DNA of 64,000 nucleotides from Ignavibacteria bacterium (lineage in GTDB: Bacteria; Bacteroidota; Ignavibacteria; Kapaibacteriales; UBA961): assembly GCA_016720145.1 (NCBI GenBank), contig JADJXV010000008.1:1-64000 (forward strand). Direction: 5' to 3'. The notes beneath the pieces are model-generated. The model was not told where the DNA came from, ran no database searches, and was given only the letters and a program-made list of their open reading frames with translations. The position numbers and the translations under genes are program-made. The number at the start of each line of letters is the position of its first letter. The first letter of the stretch is position 1. Shown here one piece after another: positions 36,758-45,590 of the stretch.

Positions 36758-38295
36758 CGCTCTATTGTCATTTTCATTGTTCGTCGTGAAGTGCCGGTCG
36801 TAATTGAATAGAGATACGAGCCGGTTGCTAATGCTCGTGTATCGACTGAAATAGAAGTTTGTCCGGGCATTACTTGTTGAGATATCACCTCTTTACCGTC
36901 AATTGTCGTCAGCTTGAATTGTGCGGTCATACCACTAAGTACACCTTGAAGTGGGATCGTTGTTTGCGTGCTTGCCGGATTCGGATAATTCTGTCCAAGC
37001 GTAAGGAGCGATGTATTCGTTTCAAAATCATCGACGCCGGTAGTGGTATGAAATATAGGCAATTGCTCAAAATGTCGAGGAAGTGCGTTCGGCGTAATTT
37101 CTGCCTCAGATGCGCCGAACCATTGGCCAAGAACTGATGCATAGAGCTGACGGAAATCATACTTCATTTTCAGATTACCGGCTCCTTCTGTGTCGGTGAG
37201 AACCGGGTCTGTACCGATTATTCCACCTTTGACGCCTGTGCCTATCACAAACATTGGAGCTGCTGAACCGTGATCAGTTCCTGTACCATTCGAAACAACC
37301 CGTCGACCGAATTCACTTATCGTCATCAAAGATACTTTCTTGTCCGTACCGAATGCTTCAAGATCACGTTGGAAAGCCAGCACAGCATCGGCCATTTGCT
37401 GATGGAGATTACTTTGCCCGTCAAGCTGACCGGAGTGAGTATCATACCCTCCGATATTAATGATATACATTTGGGTAGAGAGTCCGGCAGCAACTATGCG
37501 AGAGACAGCAGAAAGTACGACTCCAAGTTGATTATTAACAGGATACGTAAATTTATTTGTTGTTTGCTTTAGTCCTGCAGCAATAATAGCATTTGAGAAT
37601 ATATTCGATTGTCGGATCACTTCTCGGACATATTCTTCTTCCTCACCTGCATGAGTATTGGCTGAGGATTCAGTGTCGGGGAGTCCGGGAACATAGCTTA
37701 AATTGCTCACCGCGACACCCATGTTGTTTTTTTCACCAATAAGTGTTGTGCTGAGATACGTACCAAATTCGATCGCAAATGGGTCAGTTGGCAATGTGTT
37801 CGGATAATCCGGATACTGCTGTTCGAGGAATTTGGCATACCAGCCGGAATTACTATAGACATTGGCATCTGAACCAGATAACCATATATCGGTCGAACGG
37901 AAATGGGATTGATTTTGATTGGTATAGCCCACATTTTGGATAATCGCCATTTTCTTCTCTTGATAGAGAGGCAAGAGCGGCGCAAGCGCAGGATGAAGTC
38001 CAAGTGTTGAAGAATCAGGAAGTTTCACTACTTCATTAGCAGGAATTGACAGGCTTCCCTCTGCTCTTGCTGTATAATAATCTTGATTAGTATAGGGTAC
38101 GACAGTATTCAATCCATCATTTCCTCCCGCGAGGCGTAAAATCACGAATATATGATCTTTATTTGCTGAGGTAATTCGAGCGAATGGGGAGCCCTCGGGA
38201 GCTTGAGCAAAAGCACGAACTTTTGGGAAACCCAATGCCATTGGCAGGACGATACCGGTAGCGGCTACTTTTTGTAAAAACGATCTGCGTTTCAT
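36754..38295 (-). CDS. DUF1501 protein with T9SS sorting domain
   Basis: A 513-residue exported protein with a twin-arginine signal (MKRRSFLQKVAATGIVLPMA). The DUF1501 domain (sulfatase-like alpha/beta fold) fills about 45-410: RLAGGNDGLNTVVPY, SEFGRRVVSNGTGTDHGSA. From about 435 comes a type A T9SS C-terminal domain (LTLGQNYPNPAST to a final MKMTIER). It would be carried over the outer membrane by the type IX system. It is paired with the DUF1800 gene upstream on the same strand, a conserved combination of unknown function. Confidence 0.9.
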   Translation of the reverse strand: MKRRSFLQKVAATGIVLPMALGFPKVRAFAQAPEGSPFARITSANKDHIFVILRLAGGNDGLNTVVPYTNQDYYTARAEGSLSIPANEVVKLPDSSTLGLHPALAPLLPLYQEKKMAIIQNVGYTNQNQSHFRSTDIWLSGSDANVYSNSGWYAKFLEQQYPDYPNTLPTDPFAIEFGTYLSTTLIGEKNNMGVAVSNLSYVPGLPDTESSANTHAGEEEEYVREVIRQSNIFSNAIIAAGLKQTTNKFTYPVNNQLGVVLSAVSRIVAAGLSTQMYIINIGGYDTHSGQLDGQSNLHQQMADAVLAFQRDLEAFGTDKKVSLMTISEFGRRVVSNGTGTDHGSAAPMFVIGTGVKGGIIGTDPVLTDTEGAGNLKMKYDFRQLYASVLGQWFGASEAEITPNALPRHFEQLPIFHTTTGVDDFETNTSLLTLGQNYPNPASTQTTIPLQGVLSGMTAQFKLTTIDGKEVISQQVMPGQTSISVDTRALATGSYLYSITTGTSRRTMKMTIER

Positions 38296-38338
38296 AACAT
38301 AATCCTTTTAATATTTAGAGTTAGTAGTTTAGTTTGGG

Positions 38339-39979
38339 TTAATATAATTCATGCTTTGCAAGCTGAACAATTGCCTTCAGAAGATTTCGGATATGTTTAT
38401 CTGCCTGAAACGTAGGGTCGTCGATATTCCATTCGTATGTCTTAGCGCCTTGTAATAATGCTTCGAGCAACGCATCGGCTTCTTTTTGTGACGGAGGTAC
38501 ATTGAGCAAAGCATTTGATATTTCTTGAGCTAGTTTTGTGGCATCATTCGGAGACGGGAATGATTTAGCAAATGCAATTGCATCAAATTTATAATACTTG
38601 GTATTTTGGAGCATTATCTTAGAATCCATTACATCAAGCATAAACTTTTGACGAATCGGGAGAGTTGAAGTACTCACCCATGTTCGTCCTCCCGGCCAAC
38701 CTTTGACATTCGGAGGTCCAAGTGGGATTTGACCGATTGTGGAAAGACGTTGTGATAAATCTGCACTCATTCTACCGGTTTTCGCTACATCAAAGTCTGG
38801 AATATCAGTGAGTCCGAGCATTCTGACAGCTCCCACTAAATAATCAATCGGACTTTTTTCCATTGCACCAATATTAGTCGCATCAAAGAAGTGAGCACTT
38901 CGGATTAGTTGGTCAATTACCGGCTTGAGTGACCAGTTATTAGCTTTAAATGTATCGGCCATTGCTGTGACCACTGCAGGATCCGGAATATCATATACGA
39001 GGGTTCGGTAAATCTTCGTACACACGAATTTTGCTGTTTGATCGGCGCGTTCAGCAAAAATAATATCGACGATATCATCTGCTTTCCATGCTCCAGTCTT
39101 ACCCATAAAGGTTTTATTACCTGCATCCCACCTACCTTGAGTGAACGCACTGGTCAGCCCTAAATAATATGCTCCTTTAGGACTTGGATTTATCACCCAA
39201 CCGCTGAGAGCTCTTGCTCCCTCGGCTACATCCATTTCTGTATAATTTGGATTATTATTCCAATCTGTGACACCACATGTGAAGAGTTCTTGAAGCTCAC
39301 GCGAATAATTTTCATTAATCTGACTTCTATTGCCTGATTTGTAATTTTTAGTACCATCCAGATAAATGAGCATCGAAGGGTCTTTGGTAATTTCCTTCAC
39401 CATTTGCTTGAAATCACCGAAGATATACTTGCGGAAAAGTAGATTTTGGGTTAACATAAACTCAGCAAAATCAACAACATTGATTTCATTCGCAAAATGA
39501 TTATGCCACATGAAAATGAGGCGTTCTTGAATCGAAACCGGAGAGGTTGCAATTGTCTTTACCCACCACTTGATAAGCTGATCACGATGGTTGAACTTCG
39601 CAGTCTGCCATGCTTGGAATTCGGTGCTTTGATTATTATTATTCGGTGGGCGTACATTAGGATCTTGTCCTGCCCAGGAAGAGATTTCGGTGAGTGAAGG
39701 AGTAAATGGTGTAAGGAGTTGGGTTATTGTAGCGTCGAGTCCGTCGGTCACTGCTTTTCGAATTTCCGTGTCTTTCGGCCCAAACATACATCGACGGAGT
39801 AAATGAGCTGCTTTTGAATAGTCCCAAGGATTGGATGCTGACGGAACGTATGGTTCAAGTCCTGCTGTTGTACGTGTTGCAAATGCCGGCTGAGCCTGAT
39901 TTCGCGGCGATGATTCTTGACTCAAAGCATCGGTTTCCGCAAGAGGAACGCCTAACGTAAAGAAGTTTCTACGATTCAT
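38339..39979 (-). CDS. DUF1800 domain protein
   Basis: About 546 residues, beginning with a short twin-arginine-like start (MNRRNFFTLGVPLAE). The DUF1800 core spans about 45-530: AAHLLRRCMFGPKDTEI, LIFMWHNHFANE, LQELFTCGV, LGPPNVKGWPGGRTW. DUF1800 genes almost always sit next to DUF1501 genes, as here (about 45 bp apart), and the products are thought to act together outside the cytoplasm. The reaction is not known. The Met at 39979 is chosen since a TTG five codons upstream adds nothing signal-like. Confidence 0.88.
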   Translation of the reverse strand: MNRRNFFTLGVPLAETDALSQESSPRNQAQPAFATRTTAGLEPYVPSASNPWDYSKAAHLLRRCMFGPKDTEIRKAVTDGLDATITQLLTPFTPSLTEISSWAGQDPNVRPPNNNNQSTEFQAWQTAKFNHRDQLIKWWVKTIATSPVSIQERLIFMWHNHFANEINVVDFAEFMLTQNLLFRKYIFGDFKQMVKEITKDPSMLIYLDGTKNYKSGNRSQINENYSRELQELFTCGVTDWNNNPNYTEMDVAEGARALSGWVINPSPKGAYYLGLTSAFTQGRWDAGNKTFMGKTGAWKADDIVDIIFAERADQTAKFVCTKIYRTLVYDIPDPAVVTAMADTFKANNWSLKPVIDQLIRSAHFFDATNIGAMEKSPIDYLVGAVRMLGLTDIPDFDVAKTGRMSADLSQRLSTIGQIPLGPPNVKGWPGGRTWVSTSTLPIRQKFMLDVMDSKIMLQNTKYYKFDAIAFAKSFPSPNDATKLAQEISNALLNVPPSQKEADALLEALLQGAKTYEWNIDDPTFQADKHIRNLLKAIVQLAKHELY

Positions 39980-40778
39980 AAGAGATTCTCCCAAGATAGT
40001 AGTAGTAGAATAATTAGAATAGATTATATTAAAATGGATTGTACAAATTATGAGGCGGCTACGAGAAAGGAGCTAATAAAATGGTTTAACATTATTGTAA
40101 CGTTTCCGGAATTGATATATAATTTGTTGAAAGTTAGTTACAGAAGTGCGCTATTTTCAACAATTTTCTTTCATAAAATGTACATGTATATTACAAACTC
40201 AACAAACGAATTCACATGTAACATGATACTGATTAACGTCTTAGAAATTTGAATTCACAGCCCAATAGTTTTAATCTCATTACTACGTAGTCTATATCAT
40301 TTGCCTATCGGTGATTAGTTGGAGCAAATTAACGAATCTGCGTTACATGGAAACAATTGCAACGAAAAGTATCATTTGTGATAAACGATTGATCATTCAA
40401 ATTCAAAACAAGAACTGCTCTTACTCTATATTTTACAAATACTTCCTAGTGAGAAAATTAATCTCTAGTTTTATATACGTTTCTTGAATATTGATTATGT
40501 CATTGTTCAGCAATATTGTACGATTCATTTCTATTTGTTTCTTTTCAAATCGACAAACCATAGTACTTAGTGAATAATTTCTTTTCAAGGTATTGGAATT
40601 CGTTATCTAATAACGTCTGATAAGCATATCAGATACTTGAAACTAGTAATGATATTTGTAATTACGACACAGTGTAATTCTATGGTAAGTAACATTATAT
40701 TCCAACAGCTTTCGTATTAATTCTCAGAATATGAAATTCTATTATTTCTACGAGCTACACCGTAATTCAGGAAAAATC
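39980..40778. other. Long AT-rich intergenic region, no gene supported
   Basis: About 800 bp with many stops on both strands. A 72-codon frame at 40034-40252 has no ribosome binding site, a random-looking composition and no recognisable fold. No repeat or hairpin of note is seen. The right end holds the tRNA-Glu promoter. Confidence 0.6.
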
Positions 40779-40809
40779 TTTGTCATTTCGGCAAATCCTC
40801 GTATTTTTG
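40779..40809 (+). promoter_or_regulatory. Bacteroidota-type promoter of tRNA-Glu
   Basis: TTTG (-33) at 40779-40782, a 19-bp spacer, then TATTTTTG (-7, consensus TAnnTTTG) at 40802-40809. The tRNA begins 14 bp further on. This is the best complete match to the FCB-group housekeeping promoter in the window. Confidence 0.65.
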
Positions 40810-40823
40810 CGCTCTCTTTTTAT

Positions 40824-40895
40824 GCAGCGTTCGTCTAGCGGTTAGGACACCGCCCTTTCACGGCGGCGGCACGGGTTCGATTCCCGTACGCTGTA
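40824..40895 (+). tRNA. tRNA-Glu (TTC anticodon)
   Basis: A 72-base cloverleaf. The acceptor arm GCAGCGT pairs with ACGCTGT (first pair G-U). The D-arm is TCGTCTAGCGGTTAGGACAC, with anticodon loop CTTTCAC (anticodon TTC) on a CCGCC/GGCGG stem and T-arm ACGGG-TTCGATT-CCCGT. CCA is not encoded. A promoter and a terminator flank it, so it is a single-gene unit. Confidence 0.95.
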
Positions 40896-40906
40896 CTTTC
40901 AGTATC

Positions 40907-40938
40907 AAAGCCGCCTTGATTTTCAAGGTGGCTTTTTT
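40907..40938 (+). terminator. Rho-independent terminator after tRNA-Glu
   Basis: A stem AAAGCCGCCTTGA paired with TCAAGGTGGCTTT, followed by T5, beginning 12 bp after the tRNA. Confidence 0.88.
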
Positions 40939-40987
40939 ATTGTGATATGCTCTACAATCAAACTAAGCCGAATTCGTGAGGTTAACT

Positions 40988-41254
40988 ATGTTGCCAATCC
41001 ATACTACAATCATATCCGACGAACAGCTTTTCGATGAAGTAAGACAGACGATTGAGACAGAAGTACGAGAATATATCGAGCGCGACGGCGGTAAAATTAC
41101 CCTCAAAGCAGTTGAAAATGGAGTAGTGATTGTTGAATTAAGTGGCGCTTGCACTCATTGCAGTGCATCAGACGTTACCTTGAAAGCAGGAGTTGAACGG
41201 ATACTTCGAAAGAAAATTCCGAGTGTAAAATCCGTCAAACTCAACACTGCATAA
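40988..41254 (+). CDS. NifU-like C-terminal domain (Nfu) iron-sulfur carrier
   Basis: An 88-residue stand-alone Nfu domain. The cluster-binding CxxC is in LSGACTHCSASDVTLKAGVE, followed by ERILRKKIPSVKSV, as in scaffold/carrier proteins that hand Fe-S clusters to target proteins. Met 40988 is chosen; a GTG at 40976 could add four residues. A cysteine desulfurase gene lies 700 bp downstream on the same strand, which fits a small Fe-S assembly locus. Confidence 0.9.
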   Translation: MLPIHTTIISDEQLFDEVRQTIETEVREYIERDGGKITLKAVENGVVIVELSGACTHCSASDVTLKAGVERILRKKIPSVKSVKLNTA

Positions 41255-41303
41255 CTTCATAATTATAAACTTGTTACATGTATAAATTAATCTTGAGATT
41301 TGT

Positions 41304-41933
41304 ATGAAATACATCATTGCATTCTTGTTAATTACCTTTATCCTACCATCGATTTCAGCAAAAGATACTCCTCAAAAGTCAAAATCCAAAAAAGTCATTC
41401 CATCTGGAAAATATCTCATCAAGTCCGGTATGATTGCCATGGAAGGCATGACGAAAGGTTCGCGGACCATGACTACCCTCTTTTTTGATGATTACGGTAC
41501 TAAAGAAATGACAGAAACAATCGGCGAAATGTCAGGAATACCAATTAATTCCCGAATTATCACGGCAGATGGCTATACTTATAATCTCGACCTCGAGAAA
41601 AATACCGGTACCAAGCAATCCTCTGCTACGGCTGGACCTTCGAGTGGCATCGACTTCAGTAAAATCAACGATAAGATGATGATAGACCTTGGGCTTACAA
41701 AGTCAGGAGTTGCTACAATTCTCGAACGGGTATGTGATGTGTGGACCATGGATATGCCACGTATGAAAATGAAAGGTAAATATTATGTCTGGAAAAATAT
41801 TCCTCTCAAAAGCGAAGTAGAAGTCAATGGTCTGACAGTTGAAATGCATGTCGTGGCCATCGATGAGAATCCTAAACTCCCTGCTTCAACCTTCGAACCC
41901 CCTGTCTCCATGGAAATCGAAGAAAGAAAGTAA
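41304..41933 (+). CDS. Secreted hypothetical protein (DUF4412-like)
   Basis: A 209-residue protein with a signal peptide (MKYIIAFLLITFILPSISA). The mature part is rich in Lys, Thr and Met, with segments SGMIAMEGMTKGSRTMTTLF and KGKYYVWKNIPLKSEVEVNG that resemble DUF4412-type periplasmic proteins. There is no catalytic motif. Only about 4 bp separate its stop from the next start, so it is likely co-transcribed with the desulfurase, although a functional link is not evident. Confidence 0.65.
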   Translation: MKYIIAFLLITFILPSISAKDTPQKSKSKKVIPSGKYLIKSGMIAMEGMTKGSRTMTTLFFDDYGTKEMTETIGEMSGIPINSRIITADGYTYNLDLEKNTGTKQSSATAGPSSGIDFSKINDKMMIDLGLTKSGVATILERVCDVWTMDMPRMKMKGKYYVWKNIPLKSEVEVNGLTVEMHVVAIDENPKLPASTFEPPVSMEIEERK

Positions 41934-41937
41934 CCTG

Positions 41938-43074
41938 ATGATTTATCTTGATAATAGCGCGACGACCAAACTCGACGAATCAGTTCTCGAATCCATGCTG
42001 CCTTGGTTTCGTGACGATTACGGCAATGCATCCTCCGTCTATTCCATCGGTCGCAAAGCAAGAGTCGCTATTGAAGATGCGCGTGAAGAAATCGCTTCAC
42101 TTATAGGTGCTCACCCTGCCGAACTCATCTTCACAAGCGGTGGCACAGAGTCGAATAATACCGTCCTCCACAGCGCATGTTTTGAATCTCAGCTCACCAA
42201 ATCCATCTGCTACAGCGCTATCGAACACCACGCCATAATCCATCCAAGCGAACAAATTGCAAAACTCGGGATCTCTTCATCAGTATTACCCATTGATACT
42301 CAAAAAATTTTGGATATTGATGTAGCAAGAGAAATTCTATCATCAGTTCCCAAGCGTCCGCTCATCAGTGTCATGCACGCCAACAACGAAACTGGTATGA
42401 TACAGCCCATCGCACGTCTCCGCGAGATCGCAACCGACGCGTTTATTCACACTGATGCCGTACAGAGTTTTGGAAAAATTGCGTTTAATGTTCAGGAATT
42501 ACCTATCGACTTCGCGTCCTTCTCAGCTCACAAGATTCACGGTCCGAAAGGAGTCGGCGCACTCTTTATTCGCAAGGGAATTGACTTTAAAGCGCATCAA
42601 CATGGCGGAGGTCAGGAACGTAACCGCAGGGCAGGCACAGAATCGCCGGCACTGATAGTTGGCTTTCAAGTGGCTGCACGGAATGCAGTGCGTGAGATGA
42701 AAGAGCGTTCGGAAATTATGGCATCGCGCATTGCGTTATTGCGCGAACTCCTATCTTTAACTATCAGCAACATCAGATTTAACACTCTGCTTGACCAATC
42801 TCTTCCGAATATTCTCAATATTTCCTTCCTCGATGCCGAAAAGCTCGACGGTGAGTCCATTCTCCAATCTCTCGATATTCATGGCATCGCCGCTTCGAAC
42901 GGTTCGGCATGTGTCTCCGGCAGCTTGCAACCCTCGCATGTCCTGAGCGCAATGGGACTTCCCGCCGCCGAAGCACGCGCCGCCGTGCGCTTCTCGGTAA
43001 GCAAGGACACAACCGAAGCTGAAATCCGCACCGCCGCGCAGGCACTTTCTGAGATTCTTGCGGCATTGCGGTAG
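41938..43074 (+). CDS. Cysteine desulfurase (NifS/IscS family)
   Basis: A 378-residue PLP enzyme that releases sulfur from cysteine for Fe-S clusters and other thio-cofactors. It starts MIYLDNSATTKLD, has HANNETGMIQP, the PLP lysine in FSAHKIHGPKG, and the catalytic Cys in NGSACVSGSLQPSHVL. The Met at 41938 is the family start; an in-frame ATG 99 bp upstream lies inside the preceding gene. With the nearby Nfu gene it suggests local Fe-S biogenesis. The sequence from here to 46.6 kb looks somewhat richer in G+C than its neighbours. Confidence 0.94.
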   Translation: MIYLDNSATTKLDESVLESMLPWFRDDYGNASSVYSIGRKARVAIEDAREEIASLIGAHPAELIFTSGGTESNNTVLHSACFESQLTKSICYSAIEHHAIIHPSEQIAKLGISSSVLPIDTQKILDIDVAREILSSVPKRPLISVMHANNETGMIQPIARLREIATDAFIHTDAVQSFGKIAFNVQELPIDFASFSAHKIHGPKGVGALFIRKGIDFKAHQHGGGQERNRRAGTESPALIVGFQVAARNAVREMKERSEIMASRIALLRELLSLTISNIRFNTLLDQSLPNILNISFLDAEKLDGESILQSLDIHGIAASNGSACVSGSLQPSHVLSAMGLPAAEARAAVRFSVSKDTTEAEIRTAAQALSEILAALR

Positions 43075-43138
43075 TGATGGGGAATACTACAACCTCTATA
43101 TAATTACAACAATAATCGTATCCTGAGAAATTGTAATC

Positions 43139-44287
43139 ATGCTTACTCCTCCTTCCCATCGCCTCGCCTTCTACTGCACCTCCACAAGTTGGGGTGGCCT
43201 CGAAATGAATATGCTGCGTCTGGCTGGATGGATGATTGAGCGTGGATGGGATGTCATCGTCTATGCAGTGCCCGATTCGCGGATATGGACGATGTGCGGT
43301 GAACGTTCCATTCGCGTGCAAGCGATTACTATTCCTTGGAAATATGGTGATATTAAATCTGCTTCGAAAGTACTGTCTCAGCTCACGGAAGACAAGCGCG
43401 ATATCCTCTGGGTCTTCACCAATCGCGACATAAGCGTGGCGGCGAATGTCAAAATGCTCGCGCGATTCACCAAGCGCACCATCAAAACAATCTACCTACA
43501 GCAAATGGGCATCGGCGTGAATAAAAGCGACGCACTGCACACCTTCCGCTACAAAAAGCTCGACGCATGGATCACACCGCTCCAAAGTCTCGCCAATGAA
43601 ATCACCGAGCGCACCCACTTTCCTTCGAACAGAATCCACATCGTACCACTCTGCATCGACGTCGAAACTGATGTGAATCTCACGCTCACCTGCGAGGAAT
43701 GCCGCAGTATGCTTGCAATTCCCCAAGATGGATTCATTATTGGAATTATAGGACGCCTCGACCCGATGAAAGGACAGGAATTTCTCATCGAATCACTACC
43801 TGCACTCCGGGCATCATATCCGCAGGTGCATCTGCTCATCGTCGGCGAAGCAACTCTCGGCACGAATGAAAACTATGCCGATGTTCTCGCTGCCCGTGCC
43901 GCCGCTCTCGGCGTGCAATCCGCCGTGCATATCCGTCCATTCCGTAATGATGTGAGTGTTTTTTATCGGGCAATCGACGCTTTCATCATGGCGACCCGCA
44001 GCGAGACCTATGGTATGGTTACCCTCGAAGCGCTCATGCACGGCACGCCGGTCATCGGTACGAATCGCGGCGGCACGCCGGACTTGCTCCATCACGGCGC
44101 CTACGGTTACCTCTACGAACCCAATGACATGCAAGACTTTATCCGCGCAGCCACCGATTGCATCGAGCATCCCGACCTCACCCAAGCCAAGAGCCGCGAC
44201 GCTCAAGCCAATGCCTACAAACACTACACACACGACGCTGAGTGCGAGGGAGCAGAGCGCGTGATAGCGAGTATTATGGCTGTTTGA
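43139..44287 (+). CDS. Glycosyltransferase family 4
   Basis: A 382-residue GT-B enzyme. The N-terminal part has the glycine-rich acceptor start SWGGLEMNMLRLAGW. The C-terminal donor domain has GIIGRLDPMKGQEFLIESLP and the E-x7-E motif SETYGMVTLEALMHGTPVIG, typical of GT4 retaining transferases that build lipopolysaccharide or exopolysaccharide. The sugar and acceptor are unknown. No other polysaccharide genes adjoin it. Confidence 0.92.
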   Translation: MLTPPSHRLAFYCTSTSWGGLEMNMLRLAGWMIERGWDVIVYAVPDSRIWTMCGERSIRVQAITIPWKYGDIKSASKVLSQLTEDKRDILWVFTNRDISVAANVKMLARFTKRTIKTIYLQQMGIGVNKSDALHTFRYKKLDAWITPLQSLANEITERTHFPSNRIHIVPLCIDVETDVNLTLTCEECRSMLAIPQDGFIIGIIGRLDPMKGQEFLIESLPALRASYPQVHLLIVGEATLGTNENYADVLAARAAALGVQSAVHIRPFRNDVSVFYRAIDAFIMATRSETYGMVTLEALMHGTPVIGTNRGGTPDLLHHGAYGYLYEPNDMQDFIRAATDCIEHPDLTQAKSRDAQANAYKHYTHDAECEGAERVIASIMAV

Positions 44288-44357
44288 GGGGTAGATTATT
44301 GATAATATTACCTAGGTCTCGGTAGGGTGTGGTAATAGATGACGATTAATGACTGAT

Positions 44358-44455
44358 GGGACTAAAGGGACTAAAGGGACTAAAGGGACGAAAGGACTAA
44401 CGGGACTGAAAGGACTAAAGGGACTAAAAGGACGAAAGGGACTGAAGGGACTGAA
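44358..44455 (+). repeat. 9-bp tandem array (GGGACTAAA type)
   Basis: About eleven imperfect units of GGGACTAAA/GGACTGAAG, one of them 8 bp long. On the plus strand the array sits in an open frame and would encode Gly at every third residue (TKG then LKG repeats), collagen-like. That frame continues antisense through the ABC ATPase gene, so I take the array as a DNA repeat, not a proven gene. Confidence 0.85.
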
Positions 44456-44469
44456 GACTCACTACTCAA

Positions 44470-44528
44470 GACTTACAGACTTACCGACTTACGACTTACT
44501 GACTTATCGACTTACGACTTACCGACTT
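44470..44528 (+). repeat. 7/8-bp tandem array (GACTTAC type)
   Basis: Eight units of GACTTAC with one variable extra base (A, C or T), directly after the 9-bp array. It ends a few bases before the stop of the ABC ATPase gene on the opposite strand. Confidence 0.8.
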
Positions 44529-44533
44529 CCCCC

Positions 44534-45505
44534 TCACCTATTAAATATATGCCGAATAATATCCTCTATCGGCACTTCCTCAATCGTAATATCTGCTACC
44601 GGGAAACGCCCGAGACAGTCTGCTGCTACACTGGCTATGTTGGCGCGGGGGATCCTGAGTGATGCTTGCTCGGGGTTGAACTCCGTAATCGTGCCAAGCG
44701 TTGCGAGGTCGGACTGCTCTACCTTTTCGGTGAATTTTATCGTCAGCAATTTTTCGGCAGCGAATTCCTCGACGAGACCTGAGAGTGCGCCGTCGAAGAT
44801 AATACTCCCTTTGTCGATCAATATCACCCGCTTGCAGAGGCGCTCGATATCGTCCATGTAATGGCTTGTCAGGATGATAGTTGTGGCTGAATCGCGGTTG
44901 AATTCTGCCACAAATTCCCGGAGTGCATGTTGTGCCACCACGTCGAGACCGATGGTGGGTTCGTCGAGAAACACTACTTTCGGCGAATGCAGCAATGCAC
45001 CAATCAACTCACATTTCATACGCTCCCCCAAAGAAAGCCGGCGCACTTGCACGTGGAGTTTGTCGGTCACCGATAAGCGTTCAGCAAGATTATCGAGCCG
45101 CTTTTTGAAGTCATTCTCAGGGATTGAATAAATTTCCTTATTCAGCAGAAATGAATCCGCCGCCGGCAAATCCCACCATAATTGATTCCGTTGTCCCATG
45201 ACAATCGCAAAGTTACGACGGAAGTCGTTTTTACGTTGCCAGGGCGTGAAGCCGAGCACAGTAGCAGTGCCGGACGTAGGCGTAAGCAAACCCGACAGCA
45301 TCTTGAGAATCGATGTTTTTCCGGCTCCATTGGCGCCGAGCATACCGACGAGTTCGCCTTCGGCAATTTCAAACGACACGTCATTCACCGCAGTATATTC
45401 CTTGTACTCCCGGTGGAATAATGACTTAATGGAATTCGAGAGTCCCTCCTGCTTGATATGCGAACGGAAGGTTTTCGTGAGATTATGGACCGAAATTGTA
45501 TTCAT
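44534..45505 (-). CDS. ABC-2 type transporter ATP-binding protein
   Basis: A 323-residue ATPase with Walker A GANGAGKTS, the signature LSLGERMKCEL and Walker B VVFLDEPTIGLD, plus a C-terminal extension of about 90 residues (LTIKFTEKVEQSDLA and on) as in COG4586/NatA-like proteins. The long N-terminal SLFHREYKEYTAVNDVSF insertion also fits this group. No permease follows: downstream on its strand lie only tandem repeats and a gene of opposite orientation. It is divergent from ruvB, with 85 bp between the starts. Confidence 0.88.
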   Translation of the reverse strand: MNTISVHNLTKTFRSHIKQEGLSNSIKSLFHREYKEYTAVNDVSFEIAEGELVGMLGANGAGKTSILKMLSGLLTPTSGTATVLGFTPWQRKNDFRRNFAIVMGQRNQLWWDLPAADSFLLNKEIYSIPENDFKKRLDNLAERLSVTDKLHVQVRRLSLGERMKCELIGALLHSPKVVFLDEPTIGLDVVAQHALREFVAEFNRDSATTIILTSHYMDDIERLCKRVILIDKGSIIFDGALSGLVEEFAAEKLLTIKFTEKVEQSDLATLGTITEFNPEQASLRIPRANIASVAADCLGRFPVADITIEEVPIEDIIRHIFNR

Positions 45506-45590
45506 CGAGAATTTTCGTAGGATGGAAGCTAATTTTTTGAGCTATTTTGCAGTAAAAATACGGAAAGTTCCATCAAAATTGACTCCCTTT

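Noticed and set aside
40034..40252. 72-codon open frame in the long AT-rich gap before tRNA-Glu
   Set aside because: No ribosome binding site, random-looking composition, many Ile/Asn/Phe codons as expected of AT-rich non-coding DNA.
40824..40938. tRNA-Glu as an integration site for a genomic island
   Set aside because: No integrase gene and no repeat of the tRNA 3' end were seen in the window.
44358..44528. Considered as a CRISPR array
   Set aside because: Units are 7-9 bp with no spacers and no cas genes nearby.
44349..44861. 170-codon plus-strand frame with a collagen-like start
   Set aside because: The Gly-every-third pattern is forced by the 9-bp DNA repeat, and the rest is antisense to the ABC ATPase gene. 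Kept only as a repeat and a finding.
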